Origin: Leeuwenhoekiella nanhaiensis
Lineage (GTDB): Bacteria > Bacteroidota > Bacteroidia > Flavobacteriales > Flavobacteriaceae
Direction of reading: 5' to 3'
Length of the DNA: 60,865 bases
Assembly (NCBI RefSeq): GCF_002744755.1
Contig: NZ_KZ319300.1
Coordinates: forward strand, 1 to 60,865
The notes beneath the pieces were generated by a model, which saw only the letters and a program-made list of their open reading frames with translations, was not told the origin of the DNA and searched no databases. This document shows, one piece after another, positions 1 to 8,287 of this stretch. Each line of letters starts with the position of its first letter. The first letter of the stretch is position 1. Both the position numbers and the translations under genes were made by a program.

Positions 1-38
1 TTAAGTGGTCAACCTATATCAGGGACGTACATAGAAAA

Positions 39-170
39 AACTCATCACTCAGAATTCCTAACTCTGCATTCTGAAAACTGCCCACTGAGACTGCTTACTG
101 TTTTCATATTTCGTATTTCTGATTTAACAGTCCCCTGAGTGATAAAACCTAAGGAGCATCATATCGAAGG
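39..170. repeat. Composite intergenic repeat, copy 1
   Basis: This stretch carries blocks that recur elsewhere in the window. Bases 39-112 (cactcagaattc... actgagactg...) match 19028-19100 at roughly 85 percent by eye. Bases 132-170 (ggagcatc, atcgaagg) match 10078-10114. Both copies of the first block lie just downstream of the stop codon of a minus-strand gene. No reading frame is evident. The rest of bases 1-200 shows no gene. Confidence 0.65.
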
Positions 171-200
171 GCCAACTTCTAACCTGTAAGCCCGTAATTC

Positions 201-1013
201 CTAAGCCGCAACACGCAATTCAGGTACTCCGGCATAAACCGCAAAAGCAGGTTCAGGGGTAGCAATCGGTGCCTGTAACACTGCAGGAAGCGTATAGGTT
301 AGCCAGATTTGAGCCAGTTTCCCGGGGATTTCAATAGCGTCTTTAACGCCTAATCGTGAATCGTCCACGTGCACCCAGCGCATCAGGGGTTGTTCGATGA
401 TTTGCTTCAGGGTCTGTCCTTTGCCCAGGTATTTTTTCAGTCTTAAAAAGATTTCCACATCAAACAACCATTTGCTCACAAAGCCCTGTTCGTACAATAC
501 CGGGATGATCTCACGGGTAAATACTTTGGCTCCGCACTGGGTATCTCTAATGGGTAAGCCTAAAATAAGGAGAATAAACTGCTTGATAAAGTTGGAAAAA
601 AGGCTGCGCATAAAATTACGCTCAATACCTCCACCTCCCGAATTTCGCGATCCAAACACCATAGACACGCGCTCGCGTTTCAGGGTAGTCACCAAATCTT
701 TAAAATCCCGGAAATCCGTTGAAAGATCGGCATCCATAAAGCCGATATAAGCAATTTCGTCTAACGTATATAAATATCGGGCGCCGGCACGAACTGCAGT
801 GGCTTTCCCTGAGTTTTTCTTCACATCTACAATACTGATGCCTGTAGGTGCCTCAGCACGCATACGGTTCAATACATGTAGGGTACGGTCTTTACTGCCG
901 TCGTTTACAAAACATAAATGATAATCGTCGTGCTCCTGAGCAAAGCGCACAAAAGCTTCCTGGTTAAGACGTTTTTCTTCGTTGTAGCAAGGTATGATAA
1001 TGCCTGTTTTCAT
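201..1013 (-). CDS. GT2 glycosyltransferase, dolichyl-phosphate-glucosyltransferase-like
   Basis: A 270-residue GT-A fold family 2 glycosyltransferase. It opens directly with the nucleotide-binding strand (IIIPCYNEEKRL), followed by FVNDGSKD near residue 45, the metal-binding DADLSTD near residue 100 and a GSRNSGGGG loop. A C-terminal hydrophobic stretch (FIKQFILLILG) suggests membrane association. The pattern is that of Alg5-type enzymes, which move a sugar from a nucleotide donor to a polyprenyl phosphate on the cytoplasmic face. I chose the ATG at 1013: the longer frame to 1253 would run across the divergent promoter and into the next gene, and its extra residues are not family-like. The product would be a plausible lipid-linked donor for the GT-C-like protein encoded divergently from 1191. 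The exact sugar is unknown. Confidence 0.85.
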   Translation of the reverse strand: MKTGIIIPCYNEEKRLNQEAFVRFAQEHDDYHLCFVNDGSKDRTLHVLNRMRAEAPTGISIVDVKKNSGKATAVRAGARYLYTLDEIAYIGFMDADLSTDFRDFKDLVTTLKRERVSMVFGSRNSGGGGIERNFMRSLFSNFIKQFILLILGLPIRDTQCGAKVFTREIIPVLYEQGFVSKWLFDVEIFLRLKKYLGKGQTLKQIIEQPLMRWVHVDDSRLGVKDAIEIPGKLAQIWLTYTLPAVLQAPIATPEPAFAVYAGVPELRVAA

Positions 1014-1048
1014 CGTAATAGATATTTGGGTTTGTATTAATTTCCGTA

Positions 1049-1056
1049 CAAACATA
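1049..1056 (-). promoter_or_regulatory. -7 promoter element TATGTTTG for the GT2 gene
   Basis: The minus strand reads TATGTTTG, an exact match to the Bacteroidota -7 consensus TAnnTTTG, 36 bases upstream of the ATG at 1013. I do not see a -33 TTTG at the usual spacing, so activation by a bound regulator is possible. Confidence 0.45.
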
Positions 1057-1097
1057 CCTGCGTCTCGGGATGAAAATTTGGCTTTATCTGTGACTGA

Positions 1098-1144
1098 ACC
1101 GTTTCTGTAGATGGAAACCATTCGTCGAAGGACGAACCATTTAT
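1098..1144 (+). promoter_or_regulatory. Triple LytTR-like direct repeat, period 19
   Basis: Three 9-mers follow each other on the plus strand at exact 19-base steps: ACCGTTTCT (1098-1106), ACCATTCGT (1117-1125) and ACCATTTAT (1136-1144). Each fits the published LytTR half-site pattern WMMGTTNRK at eight of nine positions. They lie between the divergent GT2 gene and the exopolysaccharide operon that starts at 1191. The same 9-mer recurs at 8272, 9774 and, as ACCACTCGT, at 18679 and 18700. The likely ligand is the LytTR regulator encoded at 12413-13141; that link is inference. Confidence 0.5.
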
Positions 1145-1153
1145 CGAAAATCC

Positions 1154-1161
1154 TATCTTTA
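1154..1161 (+). promoter_or_regulatory. Possible -7 element TATCTTTA for the 1191 operon
   Basis: TATCTTTA differs from TAnnTTTG only in the last base. It lies 9 bases downstream of the last LytTR-like repeat and 29 bases upstream of the ATG at 1191. The third repeat would then cover the -33 position, as for an activator that replaces that contact. Confidence 0.3.
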
Positions 1162-1190
1162 CCTAAAACAAATAAGCCCCAAAACACCTG

Positions 1191-4100
1191 ATGAAGGCAA
1201 ACCAAACCAATAAATACCTGGTCACCGCAGTACTGCTGGGCATTATTGTACACGGTACCTCCATCTTTTTTACGCTGGAGCGTACCTATGATGCGTTAAT
1301 TCATTTGTTTTTTGCAAATCATTATGCGACCAGCTGGTTTGAACCCTGGAACTACAGCTGGTACACCGGCTTTACCGTAATGGGCTATCCGCCATTGGTA
1401 CACCAGATCATCGGGGCGTTATCGCTGGTGGGCGGACTCAAATTTGGCATGTTTACCCTCGCCTTTGTGGGCATCATCTTATTCATCACCGGCGTTTACC
1501 GCTTTACCCTGGTGCTTATCCCCGATAAAAAGGTGGCAGGTTACGCGGCCATCCTGGCGGTCTTTTCGTCTTCCTTTGTAGAAACCCTGCATATTTTCGG
1601 GCAGTTACCCAGTATTATTGGGATTTCGGTGCTGATGCATGCGCTGCCTGAAATTTACCTCTGGCTGAAAACCGCCCGCAAACGACATCTGTTTAAAGCC
1701 CTGGCCCTGCTTTCGGTCACGGTAACCTCGCACCATGTCACCCCTATTTTTGGAATGGTATTCTTTATTTTTCCGCTTATAGGTATGGTAATTATGGATG
1801 CGGCCCGCGAAAAAGTATCCACCAACCGCGAAGTCACCCTGATGCTGTTTGTCAAAACCCTGTGGAGCCATCTCAGGCGTATCATCATCTTCGGCGGTTC
1901 GGCTCTGTTCCTTATAGTAGTCTGCATCCTGCCCTATTGGATCAATTCCAAAAAAAATCCCATCACCCAGGTGCCCATCCCACACGGTTCCCGGGATAAT
2001 TTTCTCGAAGTGACCTCATCGGGGCTGGCTTTTTTCATCATTCCCTGGGGAATTTTGCTGCTGCTCCTGCCCTATTTCTACTACCGCTATTACAGCAAGC
2101 GCCTGTTGTTTTTTGGGATCAGCTTTACCCTGTTGTCCATTTTAGGAACCGGAGGCACCACACCTATTCCCTTGAAGATTTTGGGCGAAAACGCATTTAA
2201 CATCCTCACGCTCGACCGGTTTACGCTTTGGGCTTCGATAATGGCCTTACCGGCTTTCGGGGAGTTTTGCTATCGTTTTGTGGAGGGCGATTATAAGGAA
2301 TACCTGCAGGCCAAATGGGGTTCGCTGCTGCACCGCGCTTCCGGCGGTTTTCTCGCAGGGGTTTTTATCGCCATCGCCATTTTTACAGTTACCCTGGGTA
2401 AATTCAGGCCCAGTCAGCCTGCTACCTTAAACATGCTGCCCATCGTCAATTTCCTCAATCAGGACAACCACGACAAATGGCGCTATCTGCCTTTGGGCTT
2501 TGGCGATCAGATGGCCTGGCTTTCGGCACTTACTCCCGCGACCACGGTTGACGGCGATTACCACTCGGCTCGTCGCCTGCCCGAACTCACTTCCCGCGCT
2601 GTAGAACGGCTTGAAAATTCGAAATACCGCGGTATTGAAGGTATTGGTTCGTTGCAGCAGTTTCTCACGGTACCCGAAAAATACCATCTGAAGTACGTGT
2701 TTTCAAACGATAAGTTTTACGACCCGCTCCTGTATTTTACGGGTTGGCACCGCCTTAGTGTGCTCGAAAACGGCATTCAGGTCTGGGAAAAAGGAGGAAT
2801 AGAACCTCTGCCCAGCTTTATCCCAAAAGAAGATGTTGCCCTGTTTCAAAAACTGATGTGGGGCACCATCCCGTTTCTCACCGTAATTATCGCCCTGCTG
2901 CTGCACCTGAAATCGATGTGGACGCGCTCCTTTAAAAAAGGACGGGAACGCGCAGCCACGTATTTCAATTTCATCCCCTCCAGGCATCGCATACCCGGTT
3001 TGCTTTACCGGATTTCACTGGTTTGGGTTTTATTAATGACCGGTTTCTTTTGTTTGGGGATGTACCTGTTTTACATCAAAAGTGAAGAGCAGTTGAGCCC
3101 TAAAAATGCCGTGATGGCTTATTACGATGCGATGGACTTTAAAGAGTTTGAGCGGGCGCATTCCTATATTGATCCGCAAAGCGGAAAGAGTATCGCCCAG
3201 TTTATGCTGGAGATTTCGGTATCAGACGGCTTGCTGAGTTCGTATGCCAAGCTCGACCGCATCGATGTGGAACTGACGGCAGCAACCGATTCAACCGCCC
3301 ACGCCGTTGCCCGGATGGAATGGGTCACACCCCTGAAAATCATCGAAACGATAGACAGCCTGCAACTGGTAAAACGCAAAGGCGACTGGTTTTTAAGAGC
3401 CGAAAGCGTAGATCCCGATATTCCGCCAGATCAGCTGCTCACCGAAAATACCACAGCCTGGTACAACCACGGCAAGCGTAAAATCACTTCCGAACAAACC
3501 TACCATGAGGATATCCTGAAACAGCCCGTGGTCGAGGTGCTTTCCGCCCGACTCGTGCAGCGCGACAGCCTGTTTTACATTGTGGGCGAAATTCAGAATG
3601 TAGACAACATCCCGGCAGATATTTCGGTGACCGGCGCTTTATACGATGCCCAAAACCGGGAGCAGGCCCGCTACAACGCGCAGGATCTGGTCAAACACAA
3701 ACTGCTGCCCAAAGAGACCACACCCTTCCGTATTGATTTTATTGAAATCCAGAAAGATTCGGTGCTTCGGGATATTGAAAATTTTGAGGTACAGGTAAAA
3801 GCCAATGTCGCCACTACCGATCTGTATCAGGCGGTTGCACCTTCCGCTTTAAATCAAAAAGACCAGCAGCTTACCGGCTTCCTTTTTAATCCCACCACTG
3901 AGGCGGCGACCATTCCGCAGTTGCTGTTAGCCTATTACAATGAAAATCAGCAGCTGGTTTGGGTAGAGGCTACCTATGTGGACGAAAGTGTGCGTCAGCA
4001 ACGCAAGCAGCCTTTTGACCTGAGTTTATACACCGGCGCATGGCCCCAAATCTGTGCTTCGGGTTTGAGCACGGTTTCGGTAAACGGGCTTCCCAATCAG

Positions 4101-4229
4101 AGTATTTCTGATAAAATCGTACCCTTAAGAACCGATTTTGGCAAAGCCGAAGAATTAATCGAAATCAGCGGGATGCCCTATCGCTATCTCAGCATCACCC
4201 CAAATGCGTATATTGGTAATCCGCGATGA
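1191..4229 (+). CDS. GT-C-like polytopic membrane protein with C-terminal soluble domains
   Basis: A 1012-residue protein. The first ~420 residues form about ten membrane helices. An acidic residue sits in the first extramembrane loop (ERTYDALIHLFFANHYA), the layout of GT-C enzymes and of the 6-pyruvoyl-tetrahydropterin-synthase-related membrane family. Further helices lie near residues 555-575 and 605-630. They are followed by an NTF2-like module (about 640-735, LSPKNAVMAYYDAMD to GDWFLRAE) and a beta-rich FxLYD-like module (about 770-870). GT-C enzymes use polyprenyl-phosphate sugars on the outer membrane face, which fits the divergent GT2 gene. The stop overlaps the next gene's start as ATGA, so the three genes from 1191 to 6960 are one operon. 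Substrate and polymerase activity are not shown by sequence. Confidence 0.7.
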   Translation: MKANQTNKYLVTAVLLGIIVHGTSIFFTLERTYDALIHLFFANHYATSWFEPWNYSWYTGFTVMGYPPLVHQIIGALSLVGGLKFGMFTLAFVGIILFITGVYRFTLVLIPDKKVAGYAAILAVFSSSFVETLHIFGQLPSIIGISVLMHALPEIYLWLKTARKRHLFKALALLSVTVTSHHVTPIFGMVFFIFPLIGMVIMDAAREKVSTNREVTLMLFVKTLWSHLRRIIIFGGSALFLIVVCILPYWINSKKNPITQVPIPHGSRDNFLEVTSSGLAFFIIPWGILLLLLPYFYYRYYSKRLLFFGISFTLLSILGTGGTTPIPLKILGENAFNILTLDRFTLWASIMALPAFGEFCYRFVEGDYKEYLQAKWGSLLHRASGGFLAGVFIAIAIFTVTLGKFRPSQPATLNMLPIVNFLNQDNHDKWRYLPLGFGDQMAWLSALTPATTVDGDYHSARRLPELTSRAVERLENSKYRGIEGIGSLQQFLTVPEKYHLKYVFSNDKFYDPLLYFTGWHRLSVLENGIQVWEKGGIEPLPSFIPKEDVALFQKLMWGTIPFLTVIIALLLHLKSMWTRSFKKGRERAATYFNFIPSRHRIPGLLYRISLVWVLLMTGFFCLGMYLFYIKSEEQLSPKNAVMAYYDAMDFKEFERAHSYIDPQSGKSIAQFMLEISVSDGLLSSYAKLDRIDVELTAATDSTAHAVARMEWVTPLKIIETIDSLQLVKRKGDWFLRAESVDPDIPPDQLLTENTTAWYNHGKRKITSEQTYHEDILKQPVVEVLSARLVQRDSLFYIVGEIQNVDNIPADISVTGALYDAQNREQARYNAQDLVKHKLLPKETTPFRIDFIEIQKDSVLRDIENFEVQVKANVATTDLYQAVAPSALNQKDQQLTGFLFNPTTEAATIPQLLLAYYNENQQLVWVEATYVDESVRQQRKQPFDLSLYTGAWPQICASGLSTVSVNGLPNQSISDKIVPLRTDFGKAEELIEISGMPYRYLSITPNAYIGNPR

Positions 4230-5452
4230 AAACCAGAAATACATACCGCTTCGGTTTAGCCCTGCTCCTGCTGGGTTTGTTTGGGGTTGCCAAAGCGCTG
4301 CAGACGCCCGCGTCCCAAACGGAAAAGAAGGCCCTAAAGCTTGAAATCCCCGCTTCACAAACCGTTACGCCTGAAGGAATACCGCTTCGGTTTTCAAAAT
4401 ATCAGCTTCCGCTTAGCGATTCCATCCGCCTTATCGCCTCGGGTACCTATGGTACAACCGTTTTAAAACCCCAATCCGGCACTGATGCTCAGTATTTCCA
4501 TATTCCGCCGGAACTCACCAAACACGCCGGAGTGATCACCTGGCAACTGCTTGAGGGCAAAACCCCACTTCAGGAAGGCCAATTCAGCCTGCTTGCAGAT
4601 ACGACCCATTTGGGCGAACTCGAGAATTACCTGGGTCCGCGCAGCATTGTGGCCAGTCCGCGCGATTATACCATGCTCGTAAGCCTGCCTACCGATTATC
4701 TCGACAATCTGTTATCCGACGGAACACCGGTAGTGATCAAACATCAGTTTCAGGAACAAATTACCACTACCCCCAGCCCAATCTATGCGGGTTTTGCGTG
4801 GAAGAACATCCCTGCGCCCTTGCAAACCGGCCGGGTGACTACCGCCAGTGTTTTGGGTAAGGCTGCCTCGCGCGAACTCGTCGCTGATGTGTATCCCGAT
4901 CTGGCTGAAAACTTCAGGCTAAGCATCGAGCAACTGCACCCCTATGCAGACGGCAACGCCCTGGTGACTTTTAAAACCGATCAGATCAGGGATGAGCACG
5001 GCAATGTGATTACTGACGGTACGCTGGTTTATTTCTATATGCGGAATGAGGAAGGCAAGCGCTGGAAAACCGCCGCCTCATGCCTCAACGGCTATGCTTT
5101 TGCCCCGGTGCTGCACCCGGAATTCCCCACCACCTGGACGGTAGAGGCCGTCATCAAAGGCATTGCCCGTAGCGGCGCTGCTCAGGTGAGTTTTAAACCG
5201 GCAACAGACGAGATCCCGCTACGTTTTAAAGACCGAAGCCTGCACATAGGGCCCATTACCAGCTATCTGGGGCAATTGATTCCTGATGGAATTAGCGTCG
5301 AAGTTCAGATAGGCAATACAATCCGGGTTCTTAAAACCAGAGATGGCCGGGCTTCCTTTGATCTGAATCCCGAAGAATACGCCGCAGGAGACTATCTGGT
5401 TACGGTAAGAGCTTTAGGTTTAACCACTCAAAAAACCATCGCGCTGCAGTGA
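4226..5452 (+). CDS. Membrane-anchored beta-rich protein of unknown function
   Basis: I do not recognise this 408-residue family. It starts with a basic stretch and one hydrophobic segment (YRFGLALLLLGLFGVAKAL), so it is either exported or anchored in the inner membrane facing the periplasm. The rest is rich in beta-forming sequence with repeated Ig-like stretches (LVTFKTDQIRDEHGNVITDGT; LVTVRALGL). I see no catalytic motif. It overlaps its upstream neighbour by ATGA and its downstream neighbour by GTGA, so it is translationally coupled to a GT-C-like protein and a glycosidase. A scaffold or export-linked role in polysaccharide assembly is inference only. Confidence 0.6.
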   Translation: MKTRNTYRFGLALLLLGLFGVAKALQTPASQTEKKALKLEIPASQTVTPEGIPLRFSKYQLPLSDSIRLIASGTYGTTVLKPQSGTDAQYFHIPPELTKHAGVITWQLLEGKTPLQEGQFSLLADTTHLGELENYLGPRSIVASPRDYTMLVSLPTDYLDNLLSDGTPVVIKHQFQEQITTTPSPIYAGFAWKNIPAPLQTGRVTTASVLGKAASRELVADVYPDLAENFRLSIEQLHPYADGNALVTFKTDQIRDEHGNVITDGTLVYFYMRNEEGKRWKTAASCLNGYAFAPVLHPEFPTTWTVEAVIKGIARSGAAQVSFKPATDEIPLRFKDRSLHIGPITSYLGQLIPDGISVEVQIGNTIRVLKTRDGRASFDLNPEEYAAGDYLVTVRALGLTTQKTIALQ

Positions 5453-6960
5453 ACCGAAATAAAACCATATTGAGAGCTACGATTCTACTCCTGTTTGTGC
5501 TGGTGAACGCCGGGATTCTGTATGGCATCAGCCAGATCATCGCCTACCTCAATACGGGTGCCGATAAATCGACCATGCTGCATCTGGATGCCAAACGCGG
5601 CGATTATTACCTGCCCGATGTAACCTGGGAATCTGTTGATAATCCCGGCAGACCTCTCGAGCCCGCAAACCAGACCCGTCTGGAACAGGATTATCTGGAC
5701 GCCTGGTATGTACGCAACAACGCCCTCTTTACAGGCGATGAGACCGGAATCAACGATCACTATACCTCAAGTGCCCGCGTCAAACTCAAAGAATTGATGG
5801 CCTTTAACCAGGCAAACGGAATCAGCATAGAAACGACCACGCTGGCGCATCATCCCACGCTGGAGTTTTACAGTGCTGACGGCAAACTGGCCGTACTCAC
5901 AGACCGAAAGGTAAATGGTTTTGAAAAAATTTATACAAACGATACACTCCTGCAAGCCCAGGCTTTCAACGCAGATTACCGGGTGGTGCTCCTGCTTGAA
6001 GACGGTTTTTGGCGCATCAGGCATTTTGAAAGACTCGCGGCTCGTAAAGATTCGGTTGTAACTGCTTCGATTCAAATGGAAATGGAAGCTTTAGAAGGCA
6101 TCAACTACTATCCGCAGGAGACGCCCTGGGATACCTTTGGCGAAAACTTTGATCGGGAACTACTGGCTAAGGATTTCAGGTTGGTAACCGATTTAAACCT
6201 CAACTGCATTCGGGTATTTATAGGCTATGAAGATTTTGGTAAAGCCAACCCAAAACCCGAAAAGCTGGAAAAGCTTACGCAGCTTTTGGACGAGGCCGAC
6301 GAAGCCGGTTTGAAAGTGATGGTAACGCTTTTTGATTTCTACGGAAACTACAGCCTCAGCGATTATACGCTGACTAACAAACACCTGAGCGGAATCGTTA
6401 AACACGTAAAAGAGCATCCGGCGCTTTGGGGTTGGGATGTAAAAAACGAACCCGATCTGGATTTTGAATCCCGTGGAAAAGAAACGGTTTTGTTTTGGCT
6501 GCGCCAAAGCATTCAGAAACTGAGAGCGCTTGACGGCAAACATCCCATAAGCATTGGCTGGTCTACACCCGAAGCGGCTGTCCTGCTCAAAAATGAGGTA
6601 GATGTGGTTTCCTATCATTATTACCGGGATCTCAGTGGACTTTCGGAAGCGCATCAAAAGCTGAAGAACCAGACTCAAAAACCCGTAGTGCTTCAGGAAA
6701 TAGGCTACTCGTCTTATTCAGGTATCTGGAATGGCTTCGGTATTGGCAAAACCAGTCAGGATGAGTTTTACGAGGAGTTTCTACAACTAAAAAGGAGAGA
6801 CAGTATAAACTATCTCTCCTGGACGCTCTTCGACTTTAGGGAAGTTCCGGAACGTGTTGTGGGGCGGTTTCCGTGGCGTAAAAACAAGCAGAAGTATTTC
6901 GGTATTATTGACCAAAATGGGGTGAAGGACGAAGCCTATTACACCATCAAAAACCGTTAA
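5449..6960 (+). CDS. Membrane-anchored TIM-barrel glycoside hydrolase (GH5/GH2-catalytic-like)
   Basis: 503 residues starting at a GTG that overlaps the previous stop (GTGA). A single helix (residues 9-33) anchors it in the inner membrane. Residues 75-195 form an NTF2-like module resembling the one in the upstream GT-C-like protein. Residues 215-500 form a clan GH-A barrel. The likely acid/base is E334 in WDVKNEPD and the likely nucleophile E417 in PVVLQEIGY, with RVFIGYED and SYHYYRD at the expected strands. A periplasmic hydrolase inside a polysaccharide synthesis operon recalls BcsZ or PelA, which trim or edit the nascent polymer. Its stop codon abuts the stop of the convergent GT4 gene with no spacer. 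The polymer cleaved is unknown. Confidence 0.8.
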   Translation: MNRNKTILRATILLLFVLVNAGILYGISQIIAYLNTGADKSTMLHLDAKRGDYYLPDVTWESVDNPGRPLEPANQTRLEQDYLDAWYVRNNALFTGDETGINDHYTSSARVKLKELMAFNQANGISIETTTLAHHPTLEFYSADGKLAVLTDRKVNGFEKIYTNDTLLQAQAFNADYRVVLLLEDGFWRIRHFERLAARKDSVVTASIQMEMEALEGINYYPQETPWDTFGENFDRELLAKDFRLVTDLNLNCIRVFIGYEDFGKANPKPEKLEKLTQLLDEADEAGLKVMVTLFDFYGNYSLSDYTLTNKHLSGIVKHVKEHPALWGWDVKNEPDLDFESRGKETVLFWLRQSIQKLRALDGKHPISIGWSTPEAAVLLKNEVDVVSYHYYRDLSGLSEAHQKLKNQTQKPVVLQEIGYSSYSGIWNGFGIGKTSQDEFYEEFLQLKRRDSINYLSWTLFDFREVPERVVGRFPWRKNKQKYFGIIDQNGVKDEAYYTIKNR

Positions 6961-8163
6961 TCAGGCAGCCATAAGCAATTCTTCGGCCGTTTCACCATCA
7001 ATATTTTTAAAAGCTTCCAGATAGCGTTGTGCAATCACAGACATCGGCAGGGCATTGGCCGCTTCAAAATTGGCCTTCGCCAGCTCGGTACGATAGGCAG
7101 AATCTACCACCAGTTTAGCAATTGCCTGGGCAAGACTTGTAGCATTTTCGGGTTCAAAAAACTCCCCGCGATAGCCTTCTTCTTTCACCAAAAGGGCAAG
7201 ATCCCCCAGGTCTGGCATCACAACCGCTTTACCGTAACTACCGGCCTGATGCAGAACACCGCTGCTTCCGGTTGTTGAAGTGTAGGGGAAAACCACCATC
7301 GCGCTTTCGGTAAAAATGCGGGGTACATCTTCTTCAGCTACATAACCGGTGAAATGCACATTAGGTAAGTGCGCATACTTAGCCTGAACACCTGCCAGAT
7401 AACCAATGGTATTCGGGTTATCGGTCCCGGCGATGACCACTTCCAGTTCTTTACCGGTAACCTGACGGGCGCGCTCTACGGCTTCAATAAGGACTTCTAC
7501 TTTTTTATAGGTACCAAATTTTCCAAAAGTCATAATCTTCAGCGGACCTTCAGCGAGCTCAAAGCTCGGCTCTTTGGCCAGTTCAAAGGTACCGTGCGGA
7601 ATGAGCATACAGTTTTTGGCCTGGTATTTTTCTTCTAACAGATTCACGTAATTGCCAATGGTAAGGGCTACTTTATCGGCCTTTAAAACCACGCGGGTAA
7701 GCAACGAACCGATGAAATTAAATACTTTAATTTTCAGTTTATTGGAGGTGAATCCGGCCTGATTGAGATCTACCGCTTCCATAATGTTATGCAGCAACAC
7801 GATGGTTTTCATTCCCATCAGTTTGGTAAAAAAAGGAGTAAACAAGCCTAATGCAGCCGGAATCTTTTGGTCCCCAAACTTCATAAACTGAAGATTGTAG
7901 AGCACCGCATCGGGTTTTACGGCTTTAAGAGTTTTAGTAATAGACCACACATTGCGATAGCTGTTAAACTTCCAGCAGTTGATGACTTTTACCGTGCAGC
8001 CTTCCTCTTCAAAACGGATGTCAGCCTGAGCAGGTTCCACATCGGTTAACAGAACGATTTCAGTAACTTCTTCAAGCTGGCGAAAATGCTTCACCAAATG
8101 ATATGCATATTCGTTAAGGGTTACTTTACTGGGAGGATACGCGGTTACGATAGCTAATTTCAT
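6961..8163 (-). CDS. GT4-family GT-B glycosyltransferase
   Basis: 400 residues from the ATG at 8163 (MKLAIVTAYPPSK), the natural first strand of a GT-B fold. The longer frame to 8232 adds a non-homologous leader. The C-terminal half carries the GT4 donor-site signature: KIMTFGKFGTYKKVEVLIEA, VVIAGTDNP, VHFTGYVAEEDVPRIF, then FPYTSTTGSSGVLHQAGSYGKAVVMPD. The enzyme is cytoplasmic, probably membrane-associated through the hydrophobic patch near residues 105-125. It lies next to a flippase, the same pairing as PelF and PelG in the Pel system, although it is shorter than PelF. Its upstream region (8210-8280) carries a LytTR-like half-site and a CAnnTTTG element. Confidence 0.85.
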   Translation of the reverse strand: MKLAIVTAYPPSKVTLNEYAYHLVKHFRQLEEVTEIVLLTDVEPAQADIRFEEEGCTVKVINCWKFNSYRNVWSITKTLKAVKPDAVLYNLQFMKFGDQKIPAALGLFTPFFTKLMGMKTIVLLHNIMEAVDLNQAGFTSNKLKIKVFNFIGSLLTRVVLKADKVALTIGNYVNLLEEKYQAKNCMLIPHGTFELAKEPSFELAEGPLKIMTFGKFGTYKKVEVLIEAVERARQVTGKELEVVIAGTDNPNTIGYLAGVQAKYAHLPNVHFTGYVAEEDVPRIFTESAMVVFPYTSTTGSSGVLHQAGSYGKAVVMPDLGDLALLVKEEGYRGEFFEPENATSLAQAIAKLVVDSAYRTELAKANFEAANALPMSVIAQRYLEAFKNIDGETAEELLMAA

Positions 8164-8209
8164 AATCAAGGTTTTTAAGATTTGGAGTACTTGAGGTTTA
8201 AATTCAGAA

Positions 8210-8280
8210 CAAAAATGGGTTAGAAATACCAAAGCTTTTGTCGAAACACGTTCGTTTGAAGTTTGGTATCGACGAATGGT
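8210..8280 (-). promoter_or_regulatory. Putative LytTR-controlled promoter of the GT4 gene
   Basis: On the minus strand ACCATTCGT (8280 to 8272) is followed 62.5 bases later, centre to centre, by CATTTTTG (8217 to 8210), one base off TAnnTTTG and 47 bases before the ATG. A weaker half-site, AACGAACGT, lies at 8256-8248. The half-site to -7 distance is identical to those at 9712-9782 and 18617-18687. Confidence 0.45.
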
Positions 8281-8287
8281 AGTTATC

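Noticed and set aside
1014-1253. N-terminal extension of the GT2 gene
   Set aside because: It lies over the divergent promoter, the LytTR-like repeats and the start of the next gene, and the family begins exactly at the ATG at 1013.
8164-8232. N-terminal extension of the GT4 gene
   Set aside because: The GT-B fold begins at MKLAIVTAYPP (8163); the extension covers the CATTTTTG promoter element.
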